NCBI GenBank assembly: GCA_963995525.1
Contig: OZ023206.1
Span: 8,888,867 to 8,952,866 of the forward strand
Direction of reading: 5' to 3'
Length of the DNA stretch: 64,000 nucleotides
Source of the DNA: Escarpia spicata
Taxonomy: Eukaryota > Annelida > Polychaeta > Sabellida > Siboglinidae
Below are positions 1 through 12,714 of the stretch, piece after piece. The notes beneath the pieces were generated by a model that saw only the letters and a list, made by a program, of their open reading frames with translations, did not search any database and was not told the DNA's origin. The position numbers were made by a program, and so were the translations under genes. How positions within the stretch are numbered: position 1 is the stretch's first letter; the number at the start of each line of letters is the position of its first letter.

Positions 1-3000
1 AAAGAAAAATGATGTGACAAGTAAAGTAGAACAAAGAGAGAAGGTGCGACAAGTAAAGTATAATTAAGAGAGAAGGTGCGACAAGTAAAGTAGAACTAAG
101 AAAGAAGATGTGACAAGTAAAGTAGAACTAAGAGAGAAGATGTGACAAGTAAAGTAAAACTAAGAGATAAGATGCGACAAGTAAAGCAGAACTAAGAGAT
201 AAGATGTGACATGTAAAGTAGAACTAAGAGAGAAGATGCGACAAGTAAAGTAGAACTAAGAGAGAAGATGTGACAAGTAAAGTAGAACTAAGAGAGAAGA
301 TATGACAGATAAAGTAGAAAAAGAGAGAAAAGGTGGCATGTAAAGTAGAACAAAAATGTGACAAGTAAACCAGAACAAAAAGAAAGAATGTGTGACTAGT
401 AAAATATAACAAAGAGAAAAAAACTGACCAGTAAAATAGAATAAAGAAAAATGATGTGACAAGTAAAGTAGAACAAAGAGAGAAGGTGCGACAAGTAAAG
501 TATAATTAAGAGAGAAGGTGCGACAAGTAAAGTAGAACTAAGAAAGAAGATGTGACAAGTAAAGTAGAACTAAGAGAGAAGATGTGACAAGTAAAGTAGA
601 ACTAAGAAAGAAGATGCGACAAGTAAAGTAGAACTAAGAGAGAAGATGTGACAAGTAAAGTAGAACTAAGAGAGAAGATGCGATATGTAAAGTAGAACTA
701 AGAGAGAAGATGTGACAAGTAAAGTAGAACTAAGAGAGAAGATGTGACAGATAAAGTAGATAAAGAGAGAAAAGGTGGCATGTAAAGTAGAACAAAAATG
801 TGACAAGTAAACAAGAACAAAAAGAAAGAACGTGTGACTAGTAAAATATAACAAAGAGAAAAAAACTGACAAGTAAAATAGAATAAAGAAAAATGATGTG
901 ACAAGTAAAGTAGAACTAAGAGAGAAGATGTGACAAGTAAAGTAGAACTAAGAGAGAAGATGTGATAAGTAAAGTAGAACTAAGAGAGAAGATGTGACAA
1001 GTAAATTAGAACTGAGAGAGAAGATGCGACAAGTAAAGTAGAACTAAGAGAGAAGATGTGACAAGTAAAGTAGAACTAAGACAGAAGATGCGACAAGTAA
1101 AGTAGATCTAAGAGAGAAGATGCGACAAGTAAAATAGAACTAAGAGAGAAGATGCGACAAGTAAAGTAGAACTAAGAGAGAAGATGTGACAAGTAAAGTA
1201 GAACTAAGACAGAAGATGCGACAAGTAAAGTAGATCTAAGAGAGAAGATGCGACAAGTAAAGTAGAACTAAGAGAGAAGATGCGACAAGTAAAGTAGAAC
1301 TAAGAGAGAAGATGTGACAAGTAAAGTAGAACTAAGAGAGAAGATGTGACAAGTAAAGTAGAACTAAGAGAGAAGATTGACAAGTAAATTAGAACTAAGA
1401 GAGAAGATACGTCAAGTAAAGTAGAACCAAGAGAGAAGATGCGACAAGTAAAGAAGAACTAAGAGAGAAGATGTGACAAGTAAAGTAGAACTAAGAGAGA
1501 AGATGTGACAAGTAAAGTAGAACTAAGAAAGAAGATGCGAAAAGTAAAGTAGAACTAAGAGAGAAGATGTGACAAGTAAAGTAGAACTAAGAGAGAAGAT
1601 GTGACAAATAAAGTAGAAATAAGAGAGAAGATGTGACAGATAAAGTAGAAAAAGAGAGAAAAGGTGGCATGTAATGTACATCAAAAATGTGGCAAGTAAA
1701 CCAGAACAAAAATAAAGAACGTGTGACTAGTAAAATATAACAAAGAGAAATGATGTGACAATTAAAGTAGAACTAAGAGAGAAGATGTGACACATAAAGT
1801 AGAACTAAGAGAGAAGATGTGACAAGTAAAGTAGAACTAAGAGAGAATATGTGACAAGTAAAGTAAAACTAAGAGATAAGATGCGACAAGTAAAGCAGAA
1901 CTAAGAGATAAGATGTGACATGTAAAGTAGAACTAAGAGAGAAGATGCGACAAGTAAAGTAGAACTAAGAGAGAAGATGTGACAAGTAAAGTAGAACTAA
2001 GAGAGAAGATGTGACAAGTAAAGTAGAACTAAGAGAGAAGATATGACAGATAAAGTAGAAAAAGAGAGAAAAGGTGGCATGTAAAGTAGAACAAAAATGT
2101 GACAAGTAAACCAGAACAAAAAGAAAGAACGTGTGACTAGTAAAATATAACAAAGAGAAATGATGTGACAAGTAAAGTAGAACTAAGAGAGAAGACGTGA
2201 CACGTAAAGTAGAACTAAGAGAGAAGATGCGACAAGTAAAGTAGAACTAAGAGAGAAGATGTGACAAGTAAAGTAGAACTAAGAGAGAAGATGTGACAAG
2301 TAAAGTAGAACTAAGAGAGAAGATGCGACAAGTAAAGTATAACTAAGAGAGAAGATGTGACAAGTAAAGTAGAACTAAGAGAGAATATGCGACAAGTAAA
2401 GTAGAACTAAGACAGAAGATGTGACAAGTAAAGTAGAACTAAGAGAGAAGATGTGACAAGTAAAGTAGAACTAAGAGAGAAGATGTGACAAGTAAAGTAG
2501 AACTAAGAGAGAAGATGTGACAAGTAAAGTAGAACTAAGAGAGAAGATTGACAAGTAAATTAGAACTAAGAGAGAAGATACGACAAGTAAAGTAGAACCA
2601 AGAGAGAAGATGCGACAAGTAAAGTAGAACTAAGAGAGAAGATGTGACAACTAAAGTAGAACCAAGAGAGAAGATGTGACAAGAAAAGTAGAGCTAAGAG
2701 AGAAGATGGGACAAGTAAAGTAGAACTAAGAGAGAAGATGCGACAAGTAAAGTAGAACCAAGAGAGAAGATGTGACATGTAAAGTAGGACTAAGAGAGAA
2801 GATGCGACAAGTAAAGTAGAACTAAGAGAGAAGATGTGACAAGTAAAGTATAACTAAGAGAGAAGATGTGACAAGTAAAGTAGAACTAAGAAAGAAGATG
2901 CGAAAAGTAAAGTAGAACTAAGAGAGAAGATGTGACAAGAAAAGTAGAACTAAGAGAGAAGATGTGACAAATAAAGTACAAATAAGAGAGAAGATGTGAC

Positions 3001-4612
3001 AGATAAAGTAGAAAAAGAGAGAAAAGCTGGCATGTAATGTACATCAAAAATGTGGCAAGTAAACCAGAACAAAAATAAAGAACGTGTGACAAATAAAATA
3101 TAACAAAGAGAAATGATGTGACAATTAAAGCAGAACTAAGAGAGAAGATGTGACACGTAAAGTAGAACTAAGAGAGAAGATGTGACAAGTAAAGTAGAAC
3201 TAAGAGAGAAGATGTGACAAGTAAAGTAAAACTAAGAGATAAGATGCGACAAGTAAAGCAGAACTAAGAGATAAGATGTGACATGTAAAGTAGAACTAAG
3301 AGAGAAGATGCGACAAGTAAAGTAGAACTAAGAGAGAAGATGTGACAAGTAAAGTAGAACTAAGAGAGAAGATGTGACAAGTAAAGTAGAACTAAGAGAG
3401 AAGATATGACAGATAAAGTAGAAAAAGAGAGAAAAGGTGGCATGTAAAGTAGAACAAAAATGTGACAAGTAAACCAGAACAAAAAGAAAGAATGTGTGAC
3501 TAGTAAAATATAACAAAGAGAAAAAAACTGACCAGTAAAATAGAATAAAGAAAAATGATGTGACAAGTAAAGTAGAACAAAGAGAGAAGGTGCGACAAGT
3601 AAAGTATAACTAAGAGAGAAGGTGCGACAAGTAAAGTAGAACTAAGAAAGAAGATGTGACAAGTAAAGTAGAACTAAGAGAGAAGATGTGACAAGTAAAG
3701 TAGAACTAAGAAAGAAGATGCGACAAGTAAAGTAGAACTAAGAGAGAAGATGTGACAAGTAAAGTAGAACTAAGAGAGAAGATGCGATATGTAAAGTAGA
3801 ACTAAGAGAGAAGATGTGACAAGTAAAGTAGAACTAAGAGAGAAGATGTGACAGATAAAGTAGATAAAGAGAGAAAAGGTGGCATGTAAAGTAGAACAAA
3901 AATGTGACAAGTAAACAAGAACAAAAAGAAAGAACGTGTGACTAGTAAAATATAACAAAGAGAAAAAAACTGACAAGTAAAATAGAATAAAGAAAAATGA
4001 TGTGACAAGTAAAGTAGAACTAAGAGAGAAGATGTGACAAGTAAAGTAGAACTAAGAGAGAAGATGTGACAAGTAAAGTAGAACTAAGAGAGAAGATGTG
4101 ACAAGTAAAGTAAAACTAAGAGAGAAGATGCGACAAGTAAAGCAGAACTAAGAGATAAGATGTGACAATTAAAGTAGAATTAAGAAAGAAGATGCGACAA
4201 GTAAAGTAGAACTAAGAGAGAAGATGTGACAAGTAAAGTAGAACTAAGAGAGAAGATGTGACAAGTAAAGTAGAACTAAGAGAGAAGATGTGACAGATAA
4301 AGTAGAAAAAGAGAAAAAAGGTGGCATGTAAAGTAGAACTAAAATGTGACAAGTAAACCAGAACAAAAAGAAAGAACGTGTGACTAGTAAAATATAACAA
4401 AGAGAAAAAAATTGACAAGTAAAATAGAATAAACAAAAATGATGTGACAAGTAAAGTAGAACTAAGAGAGAAGATGTGACAAGTAAAGTAGAACTAAGAG
4501 AGAAGATGTGACAAGTAAAGTAAAACTAAGAGAGAAGATGCGACAAGTAAAGCAGAACCAAGAGATAAGATGTGACAAGTAAAGTAGAACTAAGAGAGAA
4601 GATGCGAAGATG
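1..4612. repeat. 32-bp minisatellite with higher-order structure
   Basis: The whole stretch is a tandem array of a 32-bp unit built around gacaagtaaagtagaactaa followed by gagagaagatgt. A variant block of about 115 bp (containing ggtggcatgtaaagtaga) recurs near 306, 750, 1640, 2050, 3005, 3415, 3855 and 4290. The segment from about 224 to 904 recurs at 3328 to 4008, a shift of 3104 bp, which is exactly 97 units. The array runs off the left edge and on the right joins the stalk exon of gene A. A smaller array of the same unit lies in an intron of gene B at 28365-28935. Open frames inside it are a by-product of its composition. Confidence 0.97.
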
Positions 4613-4953
4613 CGTTGTTGCACTCGCTGTTGTTGTTTTAGTAGTAGGTGTAGTAGTAGGTGTAGTAGTAGGTGTAGTAGTAGGTGTAGTAGTAGGTGTA
4701 GTAGTAGGTGTAGTAGTCGCTGCTCCAGGTGTTGTGTTCGCTACGGTGGTTGGGATGAAGCCGTTTTCACAGGTACAGTTCGCATTTAAAATTGAAATGA
4801 ACGTGCGATCCTCGAGGTTGAAACCTGTGCCTGATCCAGAGTGACATTTGTGTATTCTCTCTCCACCTAGCCTATAGTATAATTCGCAATCACCAGGAAA
4901 TGCATGAATCGTGACAAGTGGGTGCTTCTGATACGGGATAGGCTCGCACGATC
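4526..4953 (-). CDS. Gene A exon 4: CBM14-like module, Thr stalk and minisatellite-derived end
   Basis: The acceptor is TTTGTAG at 4954-4960. The exon opens with GSCEPIPYQ and carries the peritrophin-like pattern C, 19 residues, C-x2-YY, then C, GFN and CTC. The stalk is coded by a 12-bp repeat (PTTT). Beyond about 4613 the codons come from the 32-bp minisatellite and end at a TAG at 4526-4528. Confidence 0.75.
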
Positions 4954-5492
4954 CTACAAATAAACAAAAACACGTGAATGACTGAAACGAACCATGGCAA
5001 GAGTAAGATTGCCACACACGTGTCGTTAGTTCACGTTTACTGAGCAATTCTTAAAAGGTCGTCTCTCAGCACATCACATCTTTAAGATGATTTAAGTGTT
5101 GAAAGGGAATGAAATACAATAAGAGTTTTCGGTCTAATGGCTATAACTTAAAACAGAGATAAAACTAGATAGTTCGTGCTCTTGTTTGCATGTGATGGTT
5201 ATTTTGCAACAGAAAAAATGGCCAAAACATGCTACACACAAGGAGGCCATTCGTTGTGGACTTGCATCGAAAACACATTAGCTTTACCTTTCTGCTCTTT
5301 TCTTCAATATGTTGGTCATTTAATACATTCCTCTACCAAAGTGTGAAGAATTGACACAAAATGAGCACAATGTATTGTTAATAACTGTTTGGAGAAGAAA
5401 AATACCAGAAAAAGAAGATGGAGAACAGGAAGAAGGAGAAGATGAAGAAGATGAAGAAGAAGTGTACAGCGAACGAAACGAATAACGCTTAC

Positions 5493-5546
5493 CGTAAAAA
5501 ACATCATTTGCATCCTTGTACCTGTACGCCACATGACATGGTTTAT
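5493..5546 (-). CDS. Gene A exon 3: small linker exon
   Basis: A 54-nt phase 1-1 exon between TTGTGTTGCAG and GTAAGC. It codes for DKPCHVAYRYKDANDVFY. Matching exons are at 30558-30611 (gene B) and 20708-20770 (gene C), and all share the ending NDVF. Its single cysteine may pair with the odd cysteine of the next module. Confidence 0.72.
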
Positions 5547-5838
5547 CTGCAACACAATATAACAGGTCGTATAAACCTCCAGGTTATTTACAAATACCTC
5601 GTGAATAGGTACGAGCTCTAAGCCTTATCAAGTTGTGAGGGGATGGCGGTTCTCTCAAATTGTGACGGGATTGCAGGCACCGAAAGTCGACGCCTGCTTG
5701 TCTGTCCGAACACACGACAATCAGTTTCGCATGTAGCTGACACCGTGTTGGCATGCCAGCGGGGACGGTTCGTAAACTTGTTTTCGAATTTTACCTGGGA
5801 GCCCCGGAGGGATGGCGATCTTGGCGTGTTCAACATAT

Positions 5839-6220
5839 TTTTCTACGTCACCAACATATAACAATTCCATATACAAATATGTCGCTGTATGTGCGCATCA
5901 ATTTTGCATAGGTTTCATGTTATTATAGTTTGTATGCGAGTTCAACACGCTTTCAGTGCTGCCAAAGGCATGTCATCTTTAGTGTTGCCACATTTGCAGT
6001 GTCCTCTAAGCTATCAATGGACGCGGTTTTTTTCTACGTCACCAACATATAACAATTCCATATACAAATATGTCGCTGTATGTGCGCATCAATTTTGCAT
6101 AGGTTTCATGTTATTATAGTTTGTATGCGAGTTCAACACGCTTTCAGTGCTGCCAAAGGCATGTAATCTTTAGTGTTGCCACATTTGCAGTGTCCTCTAA
6201 GCTATCAATGGGCGCGGTTT
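5839..6220. repeat. 191-bp tandem duplication in a gene A intron
   Basis: A segment starting ttctacgtcaccaacatat occurs at 5841 and again at 6032, a period of 191 bp, with only a few substitutions. The paralogous intron of gene B has one copy (from about 30907), so the duplication is specific to copy A. Confidence 0.9.
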
Positions 6221-6443
6221 TTCTTATTAAAATACAATTATGGTTATCCAGAGTTAATCATTTATATGTATGTGGTACGTTACGCTGTTGTTCCTAGAGG
6301 GCCTCTCTCGCTTCTCTGAGAACATTTATTGATGACCAACTCTCCTGATGCCGCCTTGTGAACTAAACTACTATAATGATGATAACTGATATTCTTGGTG
6401 TGTAACTCCATGGGTGCGTGTTAGCTAGTTACCACTGACTCAC

Positions 6444-6587
6444 CGCATCCCTTAACTGATGAATAGAACTGTGTATCTTTGGCGCACTCTTTCACAGTTG
6501 GTGTTCCGCCACTGCACTGCACGTAGTATGCTGAGCTCCTGCAAGACTTGAACACTCCGTTTTCTTCCTTACACGTGTCCAAGCATT
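6444..6587 (-). CDS. Gene A exon 2: first six-cysteine chitin-binding-like module
   Basis: A 144-nt phase 1-1 exon between ATCTTGTTTCAG and GTGAGT. It encodes 48 residues starting ECLDTCKEENGVFKSC, with cysteines at module positions 2, 6, 16, 25, 35 and 48 and the motif AYYVQC typical of peritrophin-A/CBM14 modules. Gene B has the same exon at 31278-31421. No equivalent was found in gene C. Confidence 0.8.
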
Positions 6588-7036
6588 CTGAAACAAGATA
6601 TAGAATATACGCTAAAACCCATATCGGATTTAACTGTAATCACAGCGTATATTACAATGTAATTACAGTGTAATATTCGACACCACAATTACACTGCATT
6701 GTTTACTGACTATTGATTTACTGTTGACACAAAACTATGACTATGATAATATTATGTCAAAAGAAATCAAGCAATCACAAAGTCCATGACACGTGTGTAT
6801 CTACATATCAATACGCCACCGCTGGAGCAGTGTAACAGTGAAATATTTACTTACTTCGTTGTTATATGATATGCTTTTTACATTATCTTTCTCGTGCCTG
6901 AGAGAATTGATTGATGGTCAGCTCTTTAGATGTCAGCATGTAAACGAATTTAAAATCAAGATACCACAATGTCCTCCGTTTCTTGCTCCATGAATGGGTG
7001 TGTGATAGTTTTCGTAATTTCTGACTTGATGCATAC

Positions 7037-7535
7037 TTGATACATCGCTCTGTGCCACTTTTGAAGTCTTTGCATTGGCTTCCTGTACGATATCGTATAA
7101 TATTTAAGATATGTACCATTACATGCCAGGCACTGTCCAATAAACAACCATCTTATTTGCATTTATTGCTTACTCCTGTAAGAAAATCTATCCAGCTTCG
7201 ATCATCTAGTTCTGACCTACTTTTTGTTCCTAGAGTCAACACTAACATTGGAACTAGGGCTTTTTCTGTTGCTGCACCAACTCTTTGGAATATGCTTCCT
7301 CTTAGTGTTAGATCAGTTGAAAATATTACAAAATTCCGTCGTCATTTAAAAACATATCTTTACAACCTTGCTTATCCACCGTAGCTCCCTAGCGCCCTGA
7401 CCCATCTGTTGACAACTGAAAAACTACTTATGGATTTTGAGATTGACCAACCCTTTTGTTTTGATGCGCCTCTGAGCTTGGTTTCCAAGGATTTAGGCGC
7501 AATAGAAGTTATCTTGTTATTATTATTATTATTAC
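7037..7535 (+). mobile_element. 5'-truncated LINE, RT C-terminal end with (TTA)n tail
   Basis: The sequence encodes the C-terminal region of a CR1/L2-type reverse transcriptase: LKSLHWLPVRYRIIFKI early on, then APTLWNMLPLSVR and FRRHLKTYLYNLAYPP before a stop at about 7384. A short 3' UTR and a (TTA)n tail at about 7514-7535 follow. Gene B's matching intron (about 31850) lacks it, so it inserted after the A/B duplication. Confidence 0.88.
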
Positions 7536-9435
7536 TTGCTCAATGTACTTATTTCACTGGAATGCAGTCGAACCCCGCTTTACGGTCATTTCTGCAATAC
7601 AGCCACCTCACAATTAAGGACACTAGGATATTCCCAAATGATTTTGTCAACAGTAAGGTATAGAGAATAAGTCAGTTAGGCCAGATGGTATCATATTTGA
7701 TTATTATTATTAAAATTATTATTATTATTGTCATCATCATCATCATATTAACAATTATTATTATTATAGAAAATAATGAGTCGGAGTAGACGACTCGAGA
7801 GTTCGTGATCCAGACATCTCAATTTCTTTATTATGTACGGTCCCGGGCATCTCATTTTACCGACTTCCTGTTTTAACACGCGTCATCAATTACCCACTAT
7901 GTGGTATCTTGTGTCATAATCAACAATTGAGCCTATGTGCAAACAACCGGAACGCGTTACGCAAAAACCAGTTCACCAAGTGAGTAGACCCCGCATTGCT
8001 CGCATGCGGCCACTTAAATACCACAGACAAACATTTCCTTTTGTGAATATACAGCAGCCAACGTTTTGTTCTCGCTGATGCGATCGCTCTAATACTCTAG
8101 CAATGGCTAGCCAGCGACCCCAGTCAGTAACAAAGACTATGTCGACGTCTCGGTCGGTGATTATGGGTAGCTGCAATTCGTAGCCAATGCAATGATGTCT
8201 TCAGTACTGTTCAACTCTCTTATGGTGTCAAGCGGTGTGTGTTGAGTGAGCAAGGGGTGATTACACTTCCGTTTTGTTCGGTACTGAATGTGTTTGCGAG
8301 TATTAGCTTCAACTGCTGTGGTCCTGTAATGCTGGTTATTGGGTGTGGCAGCGAGCTCCAGTATTATTTATTTTGGAGACAATAGGTGTCATTTATAGTC
8401 GTCGTGTCGAGCTAGACATATCAGTCAATAACTATAGCTGTAGCGTTACTAGTAGGGAAGCTTAACAAGCTAGTCCTCGCAGGTAGTAAATGTGGCTGAC
8501 ACTGTTGCCAGTAAATATTAAGTATCTTTGACAAGCTAGACATATCAGTCAGTAACCGTAGCTGGTCGCATTACTAGTAAGTAAATTTAATAAGCTTGTC
8601 CACTCAAGCAGTAACTGTACTTGGTAGCGTTGCTAGCGAGTAAGCTTGACAACCTAGTCCTCTCATATACCTGGTAGCTTTGCTAGTAAGTAAGTTTGAC
8701 AATCGCTGTTAGCTACATTTGTCATGTGATCTGGACTGAGCGACCACTCGATTTATGTTATGCACTATTTTGTTTTATTGACACGTGTTTACAATTGCGA
8801 AACACGAAAAGCCATACGAGTAGGCCCTAATACGAACAACGCTTAATGAACACGATGTCGAATGGTGACGTGAGAATCCGATAATATATAACACTGATCT
8901 CATTACGGGTCACGATGGAGGAGCGACACGCAGCCAGCTTTACATAACGCGACACAGCGCCACCCCCGTCGCCCACACGTTCCTTGACGTCTCCCCCTTC
9001 ATCTACAGCCCATACACGTACACCACACCTGGTTTAATCTTGTTTGCAACGTTACCCAAGTTGGTTGTTGCACGTGATGAAGGGGTCGGTTACCAACATA
9101 ACTACTTAGGATTTGACTGTGACCAACCGCAAGGAATGACACAGTTGATTAATAAAAATGACTCAGTAGTATTTTGACTTCCTCTTTTATTTACTTTTGT
9201 TGTTGTTACAACTTATTCTACATTCTTCCTGAGATTTTATCAAAGTGAATGAAAATACCTGTAGACGACAAGGGAATATTTGAGTAGACTAAATGGGCGT
9301 GTACCAACTTGAGCTTATCCAGCGTTAATTGGGGCGGTGTCCGAACGCTAATCTTAATTGCTATTTGCTAACTGTTATCGTTAACCTAACTAAGCCATGT
9401 AGACATGCCACGATTACACGAAACAATCAACTCAC
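7536..9435. other. Rest of intron 1 of gene A
   Basis: This is non-coding sequence between the six-cysteine exon and the signal-peptide exon. It contains short (TTA/ATT)n tracts at about 7697-7765. It aligns with 31860-35598 of gene B apart from insertions in B. It holds one copy of the 26-bp motif (about 8319) that expanded to 13 copies in B. I see no gene in it. Confidence 0.75.
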
Positions 9436-9502
9436 CTCCTTTCGTCGTCCGCACCGTAAGAACGCACAGTGACACCACCACTACCAACGTTGACGGCGCC
9501 AT
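9436..9502 (-). CDS. Gene A exon 1: signal peptide
   Basis: The ATG is at 9502-9500 and is followed by MAPSTLVVVVSLCVL, a typical signal-peptide core. The exon ends in phase 1 at a GTGAGT donor. The same exon in B starts at 35665, and a diverged one in C at 22031. All three begin MAPS, which supports this start. Confidence 0.78.
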
Positions 9503-10179
9503 TCTTTTTCAATGTTGGCTCCCAAGTAAGCCTAGTCACGGAATTTCCCAGTTGACACTTTCCCAGTTGTTAGACACTATCAAAAAGTATCTTTCCAGTA
9601 TCCAGAACACGAAGCCAATATTAACTTCTGGCGCCAACAATGTGCTTCCTCGTTATAATTCCAATGCAGTATTGTTGGCGATCAGAAGCTAAGCCAACGA
9701 GCGTAAGTGACCCTTCAATGGCGACCATCGACAGCGTCTTGATCTATATACCCAGCTAGTTGACGATAAACTTGGCCGGTGCGTCATGGCGTGATTCACA
9801 CCTTGCGCTGTGCCTCTAGGAACGGAGCGAGGCCAACCGTGAACGACATGACAATGGCGACTCCTGCCAGACCTGGCGTCGTGATGTAGCATGCACGTCA
9901 TTAGTCATGATATTACGTCCTGGTCACATTGAATACGGAACTACACAGACACGGATACACCCATATACACTGATCAGCACGAAGCATCGTGGATACTGTG
10001 GATAAAGTGATCAGTATTAACTTTCTAAATAAAGATTACAAAGTTGTATGTATTATATAGCGGATTGATTCTATTATATCAATTTGGACAAGCATACGGA
10101 CATAACGTTCTAAATTATCTTCGTGCCTACTGGAATGAAAAGCAGAAACAAGACATCGTCTGTTCGCTTGATCTACACA

Positions 10180-10545
10180 CGGCATATAGGTATTTCAGAA
10201 TGATATTGTTGCTACCTGTTGCCAACGCTAAAATTTCTTTCAACGTGACAAGGAAAACACGTAATTTAGGGCTTTTTCTGTGTCTACACAAACTCTTTGG
10301 AATATGCTCCTTTTACTTAGAGTTAGATCAGTTGAAAAGATTACAAAAGTTCCGCCGTCATTTAAAAACTTACCTTAATAGCCTTGCTTATCCGCCATAG
10401 CTCCCTGACGTGTCCATCCATCTGATGACAACGTGAATACTGCTCATCGATTTTGAGATTGACCAACCCTTTTCTCTCGATGCACCTCTGAGATTGGTTT
10501 ACGAAGATTTAAGCGCAACAAGAAGTTACCTTATTATTATTTGCG
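10180..10545 (+). mobile_element. Old LINE 3' fragment shared by both duplicate copies
   Basis: The fragment contains FRRHLKTYLNSLAYPP near 10345-10400, followed by a 3' UTR and a TTATTATTATT tail near 10531. The same fragment, more decayed, is at about 36370-36720, so this insertion predates the A/B duplication. Confidence 0.82.
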
Positions 10546-10933
10546 ACCATTTATGAAACCATGCATACAAAAATCATCAAGCTTTTGCTGTCCGTTTCAA
10601 CACCTAGTCGCCCAAAAAACATAATGTTTGTCTCATTGTCTGAGCAATTATGGGTGATATATACGCAACAACAAAACAGACCACGAAAATACTTAAATGC
10701 GTACCTACACTAAAGATATTTCTCAGTAGAACATAAAAAATGAGAAAACATGTGTACTACATACCTTTTTAATTTGAAGACAAGCAATTTATATTACTGG
10801 CATAGACCTAGCGAGCTCAACGTAACTCAGTCGACAGGCCGTAGCTGTCTATAGAAGGAGTCGGGGGGTTACTGGGGAGAGTTTTGCTATTGTGACTGTT
10901 TTGTGTTATCACTGGGACAACTTAAAACGTTGT

Positions 10934-11074
<141 letters not shown>

Positions 11075-11128
11075 TAACTTAACTATGGGATATATACATA
11101 TATACCCATATATATATATATATATATA

Positions 11129-11511
11129 TTGCCAGTGTGTTTTCTGGATTCTAATTGATATACACACGCAAGAGAAGCAAACGCATTCGATATGTGTCGC
11201 CATTTAGATTTGCCTTTTTTGTTATCCTTTATTTCTTTCTTTCGGGAAAGCGGGATCAAAATTAGTTAAATAACGGTTATGGAGATATAACGTATTGCAC
11301 ACTTATGTGTAATTAGTTAATAATATATCAGACCAATAGGAATCGTTCATAGTTAACATATATCTCCATAAACGTTTCTGGGCAGAAATTATTTTGATCC
11401 CGCTTTCCAGAAAGAAAGGGCGACTAAAAATGCAAATCAAAATGGCGACATATAACGAATGCCTTATCCTGCGTGTGTGTATCAGTTAGAATCCAGAAAA
11501 CACACTGGCAA
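11129..11511. mobile_element. Long foldback (hairpin) MITE
   Basis: Two arms of roughly 170-190 bp are inverted copies of each other around a centre near 11320. The left arm starts ttgccagtgtgttttctgga. The right arm ends with the complement, tccagaaaacacactggcaa. Inside, gaaagcgggatcaaaat pairs with attttgatcccgctttcc, and ttatggagatata pairs with tatatctccataa. The paralogous site at about 24738-24992 keeps only the right half. I see no transposase. It abuts a (TA)n tract, so a TA target is possible but unproven. Confidence 0.85.
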
Positions 11512-12670
11512 AATAAGTTGTGCAATACTACTTGAGGGTTCATAATGAATGTACATTTCCAATTCCATGACATTTTATATTGTTTATATTTACCAATCCG
11601 CTAGGTGGTGCCACTAATTTATTGAGCTTTCTAAAACTTGTTTGTGTGCATCAAGCTATTGTGTGTGGATTCGATTTCCCACTTTGCATCGAGCAACTGG
11701 TTATCTTTTACCTGCTACAAGAACACGTCACTTCCGCCAGATATTAACACAACTGTAACTGATACACCGTTTAATGTTACTTCAGATTGAATTAAATACA
11801 ATCTCAAAAATACCATATTTGAACACACAACTATGCCATTATAAAACAATTCAGCGCATATAATACTATGTGTGTTATTTTAAATACATATTAGTTTCCA
11901 TGATATCTAGAAATAGAGCAAAACTGCATTCATATAAACATAAACAAAGGTTTGAAAACATGCATACAATACATACGTACACTGACGCATACATTCTTGC
12001 AAACACACATACGTATTTACTCTTACTAGCGAAACATTCTAATATTCGAAATGCACTTTAACACTTTTCTTCGAGGGTGCATGTAAAACACTGTACATTA
12101 TATAATTAGATTTAGTAGCGTAACAATCTATTATTTTTACATGATGTTGATCACCGAGTCCGTTACATATGTTGCGGTATTTTATTGACGTTGAACGCAA
12201 ATTAGACATTAACCGCATGACCCTTTCGACGCTACATCATTGCATTTACACGTGCTCGATGAGACAAGAACACGTTCAAGTCATCCTATTTATCTGTATG
12301 GCGTTACACACACTTAGCTATCGAGGTAGTGGGGAATTCGTGGTACAGAAACGATATTCCATTAGTTGTATTACTTTGGGAACTATTCGGTAATTCACAT
12401 GAAGAGACACGTGAGCGAAGCTGGCGATACGAACAGTGTTTATAACTTTGACCATTTCATTTAGTAGAGAATTATGGCAGTGTCCATATTCTAACTATAT
12501 AAACGATATAAAGAGACGACGGTGAACTATTTACAAAGATTTGGTACTGTTAGGTGGTTCGATCACGTCATCTGGTGAACGCGGTCAAGCTGAATAACGA
12601 TGCATATATTAGGTATACTCAGCATGCATGCACGGATATATATATATACACACAATGCATGCGCGCACGC

Positions 12671-12671
<1 letters not shown>

Positions 12672-12711
<40 letters not shown>
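12672..12711. repeat. (AC)n microsatellite
   Basis: About 20 AC repeats. The duplicate copy at about 26178-26195 is shorter. Confidence 0.95.

Positions 12712-12714
<3 letters not shown>

Larger units (their letters stand above)
4526..9502 (-). pseudogene. Gene A: chitin-binding-like membrane protein, 3' end replaced by minisatellite
   Basis: This is the third member of the minus-strand array. Exons, in order of transcription, are 9502-9436, 6587-6444, 5546-5493 and 4953-4526. All internal junctions are phase 1 and the sum is 693 nt (230 residues plus stop). The protein would have a signal peptide (1-22), a six-cysteine module (23-70), an 18-residue linker exon (71-88), a CBM14-like module (about 89-156) and a short Thr/Pro stalk. 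In gene B the stalk exon ends at a GTGAGT donor. Here that donor is missing, and the frame runs from about 4613 into the minisatellite. It encodes 25 mostly hydrophobic residues (206-230) before a stop. The transmembrane and tail exons seen in B and C are absent, or lie beyond the left edge. It may be a pseudogene, or a gene with a new C-terminal anchor. Exon calls are strong; function is inferred. Confidence 0.72.

Noticed and set aside
224..4436. Many 60-74-codon hydrophobic open frames on the minus strand
   Set aside because: They are repeated translations of the 32-bp minisatellite with the same peptides recurring, and have no gene context except where gene A runs into it.
1..4612. Possible CRISPR-like array
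   Set aside because: Units are contiguous with no unique spacers, and the context is animal DNA.
9405..9692. Plus-strand 95-codon frame, duplicated at 35568-35855
   Set aside because: It is antisense to the signal-peptide exon. Conservation is explained by the segmental duplication and the real exon on the other strand.
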